From the NCBI RefSeq assembly GCF_004348325.1, contig NZ_SMKF01000011.1, positions 1 to 64,000 on the forward strand: a stretch of DNA of 64,000 nucleotides. Reading direction: 5' to 3'. The notes beneath the pieces were generated by a model that saw only the letters and a list, made by a program, of their open reading frames with translations, ran no database searches and had not been told where the DNA came from. This document shows positions 27,154 through 35,541 of this stretch, one piece after another; the first letter of the stretch is position 1; each line of letters opens with the position of its first letter. The position numbers and the translations under genes are program-made. This DNA is from Micromonospora sp. KC213 (GTDB lineage: Bacteria > Actinomycetota > Actinomycetes > Mycobacteriales > Micromonosporaceae).

Positions 27154-28323
27154 GTGCGGATCGGCATCGTGTGCCCGTACTCCTTCGACGTCCCCGGCGG
27201 GGTGCAGAACCACGTCATGGATCTCGCCGAGGCACTGATCGGGCTCGGCCACGAGGTGAGTGTGCTCGCGCCGGCCGACGAGGACTCCCGGCTGCCGCCG
27301 TACGTGGTGCCGGCGGGGCGGGCGGTACCACTGCCGTACAACGGTTCGGTGGCCCGGATCGCCTTCGGTCCGGTCTCCACCGCCCGGGTACGCCGGTGGA
27401 TCACCCGGGGTGACTTCGACGTGCTGCACGTGCACGAACCACTGACGCTGAGCCTGTCGATGCTCGCTGTGCTCTCCGCCCGGGGACCGGTGGTGGCCAC
27501 CTTCCACACCGCGATGACCCGCTCCCGGGTGCTGGCCGCCGCGCAGGGTGTCCTGCAGATCGTGTTGGAGCGGATCACCGCCCGGATCGCGGTCAGCGCG
27601 CTGGCCCGCAAGGTGCAGGTCGAGCACATGGACGGCGGCGCGGTGGAGATCCCCAACGGGGTGGCCGTGACCAAGTTCGCCGGGGTGGAGCCGCTGCCGG
27701 GGTGGCCGGGGGAGTGCGCGCCGGGCAGCGGCGGCACGATCGGTTTTCTCGGCCGGTTCACCGAGGCCCGCAAGGGTTTCCCGATCCTGCGGGACGCGTT
27801 CGTCGCGCTGGCACCGTACCGGCCCGGCTTGCGTCTGCTGGTGGCCGGCCCGGGCGACCCCGACGACCTGTTCGACCGGTTCCCGGCCGAGCTGCGCGAC
27901 CGGGTCACCTTCCTCGGCATGGTGCCGGAGGCGGACAAGGCCCGGATGCTGCGCAGCCTGCACCTCTACGTCGCGCCGAACACCGGCGGGGAGTCCTTTG
28001 GGATGATCCTCACCGAGGCCCTGGCGGCGGGCACCACCGTGGTCGCGAGCGACCTCGACGCGTTCCGCCGGGTGCTGGACGGGGGGCGGGCCGGCCGGCT
28101 CTTCCCCACCGGGGACGCGGCGGCGCTGCGGGACGCCCTGGTGGAGCTGCTCGACGACGCCGACCAGCGGGCGGCGTTGACCGCCTGCGGTGACCAGGTG
28201 GTAGCCCACTACGACTGGCCGGTGGTCGCCCGCCGGGTCCTGGAGGTGTACGCCGCCGCGATCGAGGCCACCGACGGTCGGGTCATGGACCAGGAGTGGG
28301 CCGGACTGGGTGGCCCGGGGTGA
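27154..28323 (+). CDS. pimA: Phosphatidylinositol alpha-mannosyltransferase
   Basis: GT-B glycosyltransferase (GT4 family, 389 aa) that transfers mannose from GDP-mannose to phosphatidylinositol on the inner membrane face. The N-terminal acceptor motif PYSFDVPGGVQNHV (residues 8-21) and the donor-site motif NTGGESFGMILTEALAAGT (near 276) with its EX7E glutamates are intact. HTAMTRS and GRFTEARKGF are further conserved blocks. It follows the acyltransferase gene almost without gap. Confidence 0.95.
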   Translation: MRIGIVCPYSFDVPGGVQNHVMDLAEALIGLGHEVSVLAPADEDSRLPPYVVPAGRAVPLPYNGSVARIAFGPVSTARVRRWITRGDFDVLHVHEPLTLSLSMLAVLSARGPVVATFHTAMTRSRVLAAAQGVLQIVLERITARIAVSALARKVQVEHMDGGAVEIPNGVAVTKFAGVEPLPGWPGECAPGSGGTIGFLGRFTEARKGFPILRDAFVALAPYRPGLRLLVAGPGDPDDLFDRFPAELRDRVTFLGMVPEADKARMLRSLHLYVAPNTGGESFGMILTEALAAGTTVVASDLDAFRRVLDGGRAGRLFPTGDAAALRDALVELLDDADQRAALTACGDQVVAHYDWPVVARRVLEVYAAAIEATDGRVMDQEWAGLGGPG

Positions 28324-28826
28324 GCTCGACGGCGTGGTGGGTGCTCGGCACCGCGGTCCTGGTGGCGCTGGTCGCCGCGTACCTGGCCTGGACGGCCGGC
28401 CGGGTGCAGCGGCTGCACATCCGGGCGGAGTCGGCGGCCCGCGCGCTCGACGCCCACCTGCTGCGCCGCGCGGCCGCCGCGGCGGTGCTGGCGGAGCAGC
28501 GCTACGGCGTGGAGTTGTACGCGGCGGCGCGGATCGCCCTGGACGCCGCCCCGGAGGAGCGGGAGGCCGCCGAGAACGACCTCACCCGGCAGTTGCGCGC
28601 GGTGGAGCTCGATCCCACCGACCCGGCCTGCGAGGCGGTGATCGCCGCGAGCCGGCGGCTGGCCCTGGCCCGGCAGGTGCACACGGACCTGGTGCGCGAC
28701 GCCCGGGCGGCCCGCAGCAGACCGTTGGTGCGGTTGTTGCGGATGGGGCGTGGGCAGCAGTGGCCCCGCTACTTCGACGTCGACGATCCCACCCTCATCG
28801 TCCCTGGCGAGACATCCGCGGCTTGA
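28320..28826 (+). CDS. Single-pass membrane protein linked to pimA
   Basis: Protein of 168 aa with one N-terminal transmembrane helix (WWVLGTAVLVALVAAYLAWTA) and a long cytoplasmic helical domain rich in Ala, Arg and Glu (AARALDAHLLRRAAAAAVLAEQ). GTG overlaps the pimA stop, so it is the fourth gene of the phosphatidylinositol mannoside operon. The equivalent mycobacterial position has a membrane-linked NUDIX protein; no NUDIX box is present here. I infer an accessory membrane role but assign no activity. Confidence 0.82.
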   Translation: MSSTAWWVLGTAVLVALVAAYLAWTAGRVQRLHIRAESAARALDAHLLRRAAAAAVLAEQRYGVELYAAARIALDAAPEEREAAENDLTRQLRAVELDPTDPACEAVIAASRRLALARQVHTDLVRDARAARSRPLVRLLRMGRGQQWPRYFDVDDPTLIVPGETSAA

Positions 28827-29009
28827 CGTGCCCGCTGCGTCCGGTCGTCTCCGGTGGCTGTTTCGGCGGGCGGATTGGCCTGCACGACCTCCGGTGATGA
28901 GGGCCACAGTGCAGGCCACCGTGGGGCTGATTGGCTGTCGGGCCGGCGTTGACCCCGGCGTAACATCAAGTGCTAGCCACCCCCGAGCACGTCCGAGGAG
29001 CGATGAACC

Positions 29010-29927
29010 GTGTCCGAAACCACCTCCCCGAACAGCAACGCCTCTCCGGTCGTCGGCACCGCGCGCGTCAAGCGCGGCATGGCCGAGATGCTCAAGGGCG
29101 GCGTGATCATGGACGTGGTCACCGCCGAGCAGGCCAAGATCGCTGAGGATGCCGGCGCCGTCGCCGTGATGGCGCTGGAGCGCGTACCCGCCGACATCCG
29201 CGCTCAGGGCGGCGTCTCCCGGATGAGCGACCCCGACATGATCGACGGCATCATCGAGGCCGTCTCCATCCCGGTCATGGCCAAGGTGCGGATCGGTCAC
29301 TTCGTCGAGGCGCAGATCCTCCAGTCGCTCGGCGTCGACTACATCGACGAGTCCGAGGTGCTGACCCCGGCGGACTACGCCAACCACATCGACAAGTGGG
29401 CGTTCACCGTCCCCTTCGTCTGCGGGGCGACCAACCTGGGCGAGGCGCTGCGCCGGATCACCGAGGGTGCCGCCATGATCCGCTCCAAGGGTGAGGCCGG
29501 CACCGGTGACGTCTCCAACGCCACCACCCACATGCGCCGCATCCGGCAGGAGATCCGCCGGCTGCAGTCGCTGCCCGCCGACGAGCTGTTCGTCGCCGCC
29601 AAGGAGCTTCAGGCGCCGTACGAGCTGGTCAAGGAGGTCGCCGAGACCGGCAAGCTGCCGGTGGTGCTGTTCACCGCCGGCGGGATCGCCACCCCGGCCG
29701 ACGCGGCGATGATGATGCAGCTCGGTGCCGAGGGCGTCTTCGTCGGCTCCGGCATCTTCAAGTCCGGCAACCCGGCCCAGCGCGCCGCCGCGATCGTCAA
29801 GGCCACCACCTTCCACGACGACCCGGACGTGCTGGCCAAGGTTTCCCGGGGCCTGGGCGAGGCCATGGTCGGTATCAACGTCGACGAGATCCCGCAGCCG
29901 CACCGGCTCGCCGAGCGCGGCTGGTGA
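29010..29927 (+). CDS. pdxS: Pyridoxal 5'-phosphate synthase, lyase subunit
   Basis: PdxS (305 aa), a (beta/alpha)8 enzyme that builds PLP from ribose 5-phosphate, glyceraldehyde 3-phosphate and ammonia. Near-universal blocks are present: [20 protein letters not shown] at the N-terminus, [13 protein letters not shown] with an active-site Lys, and [17 protein letters not shown] with the phosphate site. It works as a dodecamer with PdxT, encoded 82 bases downstream. GTG is preceded by GAGGAGCGATGAACC. Confidence 0.97.
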   Translation: MSETTSPNSNASPVVGTARVKRGMAEMLKGGVIMDVVTAEQAKIAEDAGAVAVMALERVPADIRAQGGVSRMSDPDMIDGIIEAVSIPVMAKVRIGHFVEAQILQSLGVDYIDESEVLTPADYANHIDKWAFTVPFVCGATNLGEALRRITEGAAMIRSKGEAGTGDVSNATTHMRRIRQEIRRLQSLPADELFVAAKELQAPYELVKEVAETGKLPVVLFTAGGIATPADAAMMMQLGAEGVFVGSGIFKSGNPAQRAAAIVKATTFHDDPDVLAKVSRGLGEAMVGINVDEIPQPHRLAERGW

Positions 29928-30009
29928 TCACGGGGGCGCGTCATCGGCGCGCCCCGCGCCCGCCGCCCGCGCCGGTGGCGGGGACGACACGAGAAGGAGC
30001 CACGACGCG

Positions 30010-30618
30010 ATGAGCGACACGCCCGTCATCGGGGTGCTCGCCCTCCAGGGGGACGTCCGCGAGCACGTCACGGCCCTGGCCGCTGCCGGGGCGGACGCCC
30101 GGCCGGTGCGCCGGCCGACCGAACTGGACGCGGTCGACGCCCTGGTCATCCCCGGCGGGGAGTCCACCACCATCAGCAAGCTCGCCGACATCTTCGAGCT
30201 GCGTGACCCGATCGACAAGCGGATCGCCGGTGGCATGCCGGTCTACGGATCCTGCGCCGGCATGATCATGCTGGCCACCGAGGTCCTGGACGGTCGCCCC
30301 GACCAGCGCGGCTTCGCCGGCATCGAGATGACGGTGCGACGCAACGCGTTCGGCCGGCAGGTCGACTCGTTCGAGGCACCGGTCGACGTGACCGGTGTCG
30401 AGGGCGGGCCGTTCCACGCCGTGTTCATCCGGGCCCCGTGGGTCGAGCGGGTGGGTGCGGGTGTCCAGGTGCTCGGCACGGTGACCGAGGGGCCCTCCGC
30501 CGGCCGGATCGTCGCGGTCCGGCAGGGCAACCTGCTGGCCACCTCGTTCCATCCCGAGCTGACCGGTGACACGCGGGTGCACGCGTACTTCGTGGATCTG
30601 GTGCGGACCGCCCGCTGA
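30010..30618 (+). CDS. pdxT: Pyridoxal 5'-phosphate synthase, glutaminase subunit
   Basis: Class I-type glutamine amidotransferase of 202 aa that supplies ammonia to PdxS. The triad is visible: Cys in [13 protein letters not shown] (near residue 81), and His and Glu in [10 protein letters not shown] near 180. [12 protein letters not shown] and PGGESTT are family signatures. The ATG has AAGGAG 11 bases upstream, a slightly long spacing. It forms an operon with pdxS. Confidence 0.96.
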   Translation: MSDTPVIGVLALQGDVREHVTALAAAGADARPVRRPTELDAVDALVIPGGESTTISKLADIFELRDPIDKRIAGGMPVYGSCAGMIMLATEVLDGRPDQRGFAGIEMTVRRNAFGRQVDSFEAPVDVTGVEGGPFHAVFIRAPWVERVGAGVQVLGTVTEGPSAGRIVAVRQGNLLATSFHPELTGDTRVHAYFVDLVRTAR

Positions 30619-30647
30619 CTGGCGCGACGGGATTCGCGCCGGCGCTT

Positions 30648-30683
30648 CCGCCCCGTCTGTCCCGATAGGGGCGGGCGGGGCGG
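30648..30683 (+). terminator. Probable terminator after pdxT
   Basis: Outer arms CCGCCCCG/CGGGGCGG (30648-30655, 30676-30683) with an inner CCC-GATA-GGG hairpin, 30 bases after the pdxT stop. Confidence 0.5.
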
Positions 30684-30726
30684 TGCCGCGACGCGCGGCG
30701 CGTGACACCGGCCGGCCGGACGTCGG

Positions 30727-30732
30727 TAGGAT
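30727..30732 (+). promoter_or_regulatory. Putative -10 box of yebC
   Basis: TAGGAT predicts a leader of about 125 bases in front of yebC. Confidence 0.4.
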
Positions 30733-30866
30733 TGCCGAGATTCGGCAGGGCCATCTGCCCGCCACGGCTTCCCGCAGGGCTGACCGGCACCGTCCGCGTG
30801 CGCCAGCGGGAACGGGGCGTACGCGGTGCGGTCGATGCAGACGGCGGGTAGCAACGGAGGTAACAG

Positions 30867-31616
30867 ATGTCCGGCCACTCAAAGTGGGCGACGACCAAGC
30901 ACAAGAAGGCGGTCATCGACGCCAAGCGCGGCAAGATGTTCGCGAAGTTGATCAAGAACGTCGAGGTCGCGGCGCGTACCGGTGGCGGCGACCCGGCCGG
31001 TAACCCGACCCTGTTCGACGCCATCCAGAAGGCCAAGAAGAACTCGGTCCCGAACGACAACATCGACCGCGCGGTCAAGCGGGGCTCCGGCCTGGAGGCC
31101 GGTGGTGCCGACTACCAGACGATCATGTACGAGGGGTACGGCCCGAACGGCGTGGCGCTGCTCATCGAGTGCCTGACCGACAACCGCAACCGCGCCGCGA
31201 CCGAGGTGCGCACCGCGCTGACCCGCAACGGCGGTTCGTTCGCCGACGCCGGCTCGGTGTCGTACATGTTCTCCCGCAAGGGCGTGGTGATCGTCCCCAA
31301 GGCAGGCACCACCGAGGACGACGTGATGATGGCGGTCCTGGACGCCGGGGCCGAGGAGGTCAACGATCTCGGTGAGGCGTACGAGGTGGTCTCCGAGCCG
31401 GGCGACCTGATCGCCGTCCGCACCGCGTTGCAGGACGCCGGCATCGAGTACGAGTCCGCCGAGTCCTCCCTCATCCCCAGCGTCACCGTGCCGCTGGACG
31501 AGGAGGGGGCGCGCAAGATCTTCAAGCTGATCGACGTTCTGGAGGACAGCGACGACGTGCAGAACGTCTACGCCAACTTCGACGTCTCCGACGAGGTCAT
31601 GGCCGCGGTCGGCTGA
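30867..31616 (+). CDS. yebC: YebC/TACO1-family translation factor or regulator
   Basis: YebC family protein of 249 aa, full length with its three domains. The conserved N-terminus [20 protein letters not shown] and the [20 protein letters not shown] block are intact. The family was annotated as a transcription regulator; recent work on YebC and TACO1 points to help with translation through difficult stretches such as polyproline. It lies after pdxST, as in mycobacteria, where ruvC follows closely; here ruvC is about 19 kb away. ACGGAGGTAACAG is the ribosome site. Confidence 0.94.
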   Translation: MSGHSKWATTKHKKAVIDAKRGKMFAKLIKNVEVAARTGGGDPAGNPTLFDAIQKAKKNSVPNDNIDRAVKRGSGLEAGGADYQTIMYEGYGPNGVALLIECLTDNRNRAATEVRTALTRNGGSFADAGSVSYMFSRKGVVIVPKAGTTEDDVMMAVLDAGAEEVNDLGEAYEVVSEPGDLIAVRTALQDAGIEYESAESSLIPSVTVPLDEEGARKIFKLIDVLEDSDDVQNVYANFDVSDEVMAAVG

Positions 31617-31625
31617 CCACGCCTG

Positions 31626-31666
31626 CGACTGAGGCCCTACCTCGGACAGAGGTAGGGCCTCGGTCG
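31626..31666. terminator. Long hairpin terminator between yebC and convergent genes
   Basis: An 18-bp stem (31626-31643 with 31649-31666, one G-T pair) with a 5-base loop lies exactly in the gap between two convergent transcription units. Confidence 0.85.
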
Positions 31667-31669
31667 CGT

Positions 31670-31924
31670 TCATGCCGATGGCTCCTTCTGGTGCCGGTAC
31701 TGCCGAGGGATGACGCGAAGCCTCTTGAGCCCTTCCTTCTGGACGTATATCTCCCGTCGCTCGGTGGCGTCCCCCGCCGCGTTCAGCTCGTAGCCGTCGA
31801 GCCAGATCCACCCCTGGTATGTCGACAGATCGAGAACGCGGATGAGTCGGAAGTAGATCGGCTTCACGAACTGCGGTGACGCCCGTCGTGTCACGTAGAA
31901 CAGTTCCCCAGCTTGGAACTTCAC
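31670..31924 (-). CDS. Small hypothetical protein (third of three-gene cluster)
   Basis: Protein of 84 aa without signal or membrane segment: FQAGELFYVTRRASPQFVKP and then YELNAAGDATERREIYVQKEGLKRL. Aromatic and beta-prone residues suggest a small beta-barrel. GTG overlaps the upstream stop by 4 bases. Codon use is less G/C-biased than in neighbours (CTC, TAT and AGT are frequent), which fits acquired DNA. No family recognised. Confidence 0.65.
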   Translation of the reverse strand: MKFQAGELFYVTRRASPQFVKPIYFRLIRVLDLSTYQGWIWLDGYELNAAGDATERREIYVQKEGLKRLRVIPRQYRHQKEPSA

Positions 31925-32214
31925 CGCAGACGCCCCACGTCTCCAACGCCGTCTCGTGTCGGAGGGTTGGCGCGTATCGCCTTGACGCGGATCATGGCAT
32001 CCCGCTCCCTCCACGGACTTCCGTCCGGGCGTAGCTCAATGCCGAACAGGCGTACCCATTCGAGGGAGAGCAGGTCTGCGTTGCTCGGCACGTGAGTGAC
32101 CTTGAGCCGTAGCACGACATCCCCGTACACGTAGTCCCACGGCTGGACCGTCAGAACGTCCCCCACTTCCACCAAGGGCCATCGGGGAGCCGGAACCAAG
32201 TCGCACTCACCCAC
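31921..32214 (-). CDS. Small hypothetical protein (second of three-gene cluster)
   Basis: Protein of 97 aa beginning VGECDLVPAPRWPLVEVGDVLTV and containing a beta-rich stretch (DVVLRLKVTHVPSNADLL). The GTG chosen has GGAGGAATTGCC directly upstream; the in-frame GTG seven codons earlier would place that ribosome site inside the gene. It resembles the product of the next gene in its size and beta pattern, so the two may be distant paralogues (inference). No known domain. Confidence 0.65.
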   Translation of the reverse strand: MGECDLVPAPRWPLVEVGDVLTVQPWDYVYGDVVLRLKVTHVPSNADLLSLEWVRLFGIELRPDGSPWRERDAMIRVKAIRANPPTRDGVGDVGRLR

Positions 32215-32389
32215 GGCAATTCCTCCGCAAGTCACCCGGGGTCACGACCGGCGTCAGCACGGTCGGTTGGTTCCGGCCCGCCGCCTGGTCCGGGTACGGG
32301 CCGTACGCCCCATTCTGGTGCCCGTAGCGGGGTCGATTCACGACGTCGACCGGCTCGTTGCGACGCTGAAACCATTTCCACCGAAACAT
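32207..32389 (-). CDS. Small hypothetical protein (first of three-gene cluster)
   Basis: Protein of 60 aa that starts with an aromatic/basic MFRWKWFQRRNEPVDVV segment followed by a Pro/Gly/Tyr-rich, probably disordered tail. The ATG has GGGAGGTTGATTC upstream. It overlaps the next gene by 8 bases. It is divergent from the XRE regulator across a gap of 174 bases. Short size limits confidence, but the ribosome site and coupling support it. Confidence 0.6.
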   Translation of the reverse strand: MFRWKWFQRRNEPVDVVNRPRYGHQNGAYGPYPDQAAGRNQPTVLTPVVTPGDLRRNCRG

Positions 32390-32563
32390 GAATCAACCTC
32401 CCGTGATCATCGCCCAGCTCTCTACCTGCCACGATGCGGTGATGCGCAAGTATCTGCAACGTCTCAGTTCGAAATTCGTGCTTAGAGATTGACGGCGTGC
32501 CATCTAGTACGGCAGTGTGCTCTGAATGAGACAGTCGGTTGCGGCAGACTGAGACGAGGCGAC

Positions 32564-33442
32564 ATGAGCGATGTTGGATCTTCCGTGCCACGGCGGCAGC
32601 TCGGCAGGCTCCTCCGTCAGGCACGGGAGGAAGCTGGGATCAACCTTGAAGCCGCAGCCGAAGCGCTGGAGTGGTCCCGGGCCAAGATGTATCGGCTTGA
32701 GGGCGGGCACACGTCCCTGCGGACCCATGACGTGAAACTCATGTGCGACCTGTACGGCACCGCGTCGGACCTAACGGAAGTGTTGGTGTCGCTTGCCAAG
32801 GAGAGCAAGGCCCGGGGCTGGTGGCACGCCTACGGAGAAGTGATCCCGGGATGGTTCGAGCTATACGTCGGTCTGGAGGCCGCAGCCTGCTACGTCCGGC
32901 ACTATGAGCCGAACTTGATCCCTGGCCTACTTCAGACTCCTGAATACATGTCTGCTGTGTTCGCTACGAAGCAGAGCCGTTCGCCGCAGGAGGTTGCCCA
33001 GAAGGTTGCTCTGCGGATGGAGCGTCAGAAGCTTCTCGCCAGGCGTAGTCCTGCTGCGCCACGCTTCGAGGCAATCATTGACGAGGCTGTGATCCGGCGC
33101 CCGATCGGTGACCTCGAGGCGTGGCGTAGACAGCTTGCCCACTTGGTCAACGCCTCGCAGGCTCGAAACGTGAGCTTCCGCGTGCTGCCTCTGAATGTCG
33201 GCCCGCACAAGGCGTCCGTTGCTGGCGCGTTCATCGTGCTGGATTTCCCGGCGCTCGGCACTCGGCCTGCCGAGCCATCCACCATCTACTGTGAGTCACT
33301 AACAGGCAGCCTTTACCTGGACAGGCCAAGTGAGGTTGAGACGTACGTTGACGCATGGCAGACGCTGTGGAAGCTTGCCCTCGATGAGTGCGCGTCAGAG
33401 GATCTGGTCAGTATCGTGATCAAGGAGAGCTACGATGAGTGA
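32564..33442 (+). CDS. XRE-family regulator with DUF5753 domain
   Basis: Regulator of 292 aa. A Cro/C1 helix-turn-helix is at residues 9-65 (RRQLGRLLRQAREEAGINLE, then ALEWSRAKMYRLEGGHTSLR). The DUF5753 domain follows (YVRHYEPNLIPGLLQTPEYM near 110). Such proteins are numerous in Streptomyces and Micromonosporaceae and pair with a DUF397 gene; WhiJ and AbaA-type systems affecting development and antibiotic production belong here. Codons are less GC-biased than in core genes. It overlaps the DUF397 gene by 8 bases. Confidence 0.92.
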   Translation: MSDVGSSVPRRQLGRLLRQAREEAGINLEAAAEALEWSRAKMYRLEGGHTSLRTHDVKLMCDLYGTASDLTEVLVSLAKESKARGWWHAYGEVIPGWFELYVGLEAAACYVRHYEPNLIPGLLQTPEYMSAVFATKQSRSPQEVAQKVALRMERQKLLARRSPAAPRFEAIIDEAVIRRPIGDLEAWRRQLAHLVNASQARNVSFRVLPLNVGPHKASVAGAFIVLDFPALGTRPAEPSTIYCESLTGSLYLDRPSEVETYVDAWQTLWKLALDECASEDLVSIVIKESYDE

Positions 33443-33632
33443 CATGACTGGTGCCCTCTGGCGCAAGTCCACCCGCAGCGGCAATGAGGGGGCCTGCGTC
33501 GAGGTGGCTGACAACCTGCCCGGCATTGTCGGCGTCCGCGACAGCAAGGACGTTCAGGGGCAGGCCCTGGTGTTTACTCCGCAAACCTGGCAGACCTTCA
33601 TTGAGGGCGTGCGGGCAGATGCCCTGAGCTGA
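33435..33632 (+). CDS. DUF397 protein
   Basis: Protein of 65 aa with the DUF397 pattern WRKSTRSGNEGACVEVADN (near residue 9), VGVRDSKD and a terminal F....W..F..G. It overlaps the XRE gene by 8 bases, the usual arrangement. Pairs of this kind behave like toxin-antitoxin or regulator-cofactor modules in Streptomyces, where the DUF397 product binds its cognate XRE protein. A large hairpin follows. Confidence 0.92.
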   Translation: MSDMTGALWRKSTRSGNEGACVEVADNLPGIVGVRDSKDVQGQALVFTPQTWQTFIEGVRADALS

Positions 33633-33667
33633 CCCGCCTGACGACGGAGCCTGTTCCCAGGGTTGTG

Positions 33668-33737
33668 GCCTGTGTCGTCGCGGATGACGAGGAAGGGAGA
33701 GCCCCGGAGGCTCTCCCTTCCTCGTGCCCACACAGGC
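33668..33737. terminator. Two-tier hairpin terminator
   Basis: Perfect 17-bp stem (33687-33703 with 33709-33725, loop CCGGA), itself flanked by an outer 8-bp inverted repeat GCCTGTGT/ACACAGGC (33668-33675, 33730-33737). It separates two convergent genes. Confidence 0.85.
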
Positions 33738-33835
33738 GTTTCCACATCATGGTCTGGGTCCGAGGAAGGTTGAGGGTCCGGTCATGCTGCGGCTGGCTCA
33801 GTGAGCGGCTTCGGTGATGTCGCGGCGAGGAATTG

Positions 33836-34603
33836 TCAAGACTCGTGGACGGGTGCGTGACGAGGTTGATGTCCCGCGAGTTCCGCGAGGGCGGGAAACA
33901 GCCGGTTCGCCAGCGCCGGATCAGTGCGCTCAAGTTCGGCGATCAGGGCATTGATGGCAGCGGTGAGGGCGCGGTGTAGCTCGGCGTGGTCGAGCGTACG
34001 GACGAGGGTGGCGTGAAGTGCTTCCGTCAGGTCAGCCGGGAGCAGGTGGGCGCCCTTTGCGTAGCTGGTCGGATGCCCGAGGCGCAGACTGGTCAGTGCA
34101 ATCACGTGGCTGCGCAGTGCACCGATCCAGTACTCGGCCTGCCAGAGTCGATTCCGCTGGATGCTGATCCAGGCATGTAGGGCGTGGTGCCATGCCAGGC
34201 CGGCCAGGTGGTCCGGGGCAGGCAGCGGTGCGGGTTGCGGCTGGGCGGGGTTGCCGAAGACGGTCCGCCAGCTCGGGCCGTGCGGAGCGAAGTGAGCGGC
34301 CGGCGTGAACGCGATGTCTACCTCGAGGCATGCTGGAAGCAGGAACACTCGGTACACGGCCGAGCCGGACGGCAAGTCCCAATGGTGCGCCGCGTCGAAG
34401 TCGTCATAGAGCCGGTCGGTCCAGCCTTGCATGGTCACGGCGAGCGAGCCGTCGACCGCGAACGCGAGATCGATGTCAGACCAACGGTCCTCGTCGCCGG
34501 TGGCCTGTGAACCGGTGATGGCCGCGCCGACGATCATGGGGTCGGCAGCGGCCAGGTCCAGCAGGCGCTGCCGGATCGTGTCACGTTCCTCGGCGGAGAA
34601 CAC
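33836..34603 (-). CDS. Nucleotidyltransferase-fold protein
   Basis: Protein of 255 aa with the polymerase-beta-like nucleotidyltransferase motif GSQATGDEDRWSDIDLAFAV (near residue 30), where GS and DxD bind metal and nucleotide. The rest is helical, as in aminoglycoside or small-molecule nucleotidyltransferases, so it may modify an antibiotic or be a toxin-type MNT relative. No HEPN partner is adjacent. Start GTG lies 7 bases after a minus-strand TAGGGT box, predicting a leaderless mRNA. Codon bias is milder than in core genes. Confidence 0.82.
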   Translation of the reverse strand: MFSAEERDTIRQRLLDLAAADPMIVGAAITGSQATGDEDRWSDIDLAFAVDGSLAVTMQGWTDRLYDDFDAAHHWDLPSGSAVYRVFLLPACLEVDIAFTPAAHFAPHGPSWRTVFGNPAQPQPAPLPAPDHLAGLAWHHALHAWISIQRNRLWQAEYWIGALRSHVIALTSLRLGHPTSYAKGAHLLPADLTEALHATLVRTLDHAELHRALTAAINALIAELERTDPALANRLFPALAELAGHQPRHAPVHES

Positions 34604-34609
34604 CGCGCC

Positions 34610-34615
34610 ACCCTA
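34610..34615 (-). promoter_or_regulatory. -10 box for leaderless nucleotidyltransferase mRNA
   Basis: On the minus strand TAGGGT is followed by 6 bases and the GTG start. Confidence 0.5.
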
Positions 34616-34827
34616 TCGACCCGCCGCGGTGCGCGATGCAGCCAAGGCGGTGCCATCGCGTTCGACGAGCTTTCCGAGGCAGAAGCTCGTCTCAGGCTGG
34701 CGGGCCGACCAGGCTGGGGAACGGGAAGTCGAGGTCGAAACTTCTCGTTGTTGCGTGCGTCGCGGTAGACCCACGTCGCGGCTGCGCACGGTGCGGGCAG
34801 GCCGCCCGGGCCTCGCCGGGCCGCGGC

Positions 34828-34833
34828 TAGGCT
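34828..34833 (+). promoter_or_regulatory. -10 box for leaderless DUF402 mRNA
   Basis: TAGGCT is followed by 6 bases and then the ATG. Confidence 0.55.
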
Positions 34834-34839
34834 GGGCTG

Positions 34840-35499
34840 ATGCAGCTGAGCGGTGGCGCGGGGGACAGCGCTGGCCAGGCGGTCGCCGGGCATCGGTTCA
34901 CGCCGGGTGACGTGGTCGTCCGGCGTGAGGTGCTGCGCGGCGAGGTCTGGTTCGGCTGCCCGACGATCTGCGTCGAGGACTCCGCCGACCTGCTCGCGCT
35001 CTACCTGCCGCCGGGGGCCGAGTTCGGCTTCCCGGAGCGGGGCGCGTTCCCCTGCGGCCGGCATCCCTGGCAGGTCGCCGGGCACACCGCGTGGTCCGGG
35101 CACGGCAAGCTGATGCTCCAGCGCCCCGGTGAGGCGCACTCGGTGGACGTCTTCTGGACCGGTCCCGGCCGCGACTTCGCCGGCTGGTACTTCAACCTCC
35201 AGGACCCGTTCCGGCGTACCCCGATCGGCGTGGACACCCTCGATCACGAGCTGGACCTGTGGTGGCCGGCGGGCGCGGACCGGTACGTCTGGAAGGACGT
35301 CGAGATGTTCGCGCAACGCCTGGTCGAGGGGCGTTACCCGGGCATGGCGGCGGCGATCCGGGCCGAGGGCGACCGGATCGCCGCGCTGCTCGACGCCGGG
35401 AAACGCTGGTGGGACGAGGGCTGGGCTGGGTGGCGGCCCGATCCCACCTGGCCGCTGCCGGCCCTGCCGGCCGGCTGGGCCGCCGTGCCGGTCCACTGA
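34840..35499 (+). CDS. DUF402 (FomD-like) phosphatase-type protein
   Basis: Protein of 219 aa of the DUF402 family. The characteristic acidic block is DFAGWYFNLQDPFRRTPIGVDTLDHELDLW (about residues 108-137, key residues N115, D118, D128, D132). The family includes FomD, a nucleoside diphosphatase-like enzyme of fosfomycin synthesis, and SA1684-type nucleotide phosphatases. The cellular substrate is unknown. The gene stands alone with its own leaderless promoter, convergent with the ABC transporter operon. Confidence 0.88.
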   Translation: MQLSGGAGDSAGQAVAGHRFTPGDVVVRREVLRGEVWFGCPTICVEDSADLLALYLPPGAEFGFPERGAFPCGRHPWQVAGHTAWSGHGKLMLQRPGEAHSVDVFWTGPGRDFAGWYFNLQDPFRRTPIGVDTLDHELDLWWPAGADRYVWKDVEMFAQRLVEGRYPGMAAAIRAEGDRIAALLDAGKRWWDEGWAGWRPDPTWPLPALPAGWAAVPVH

Positions 35500-35541
35500 C
35501 GCGCCGCGCCCGGCCCCGGCCGCCTCGCGCCCGCCGGCCGC

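Noticed and set aside
33836..34603. MNT/HEPN toxin-antitoxin pair
   Set aside because: Only the nucleotidyltransferase-fold protein is present; no HEPN gene is on either side and the protein is larger than MNT antitoxins.
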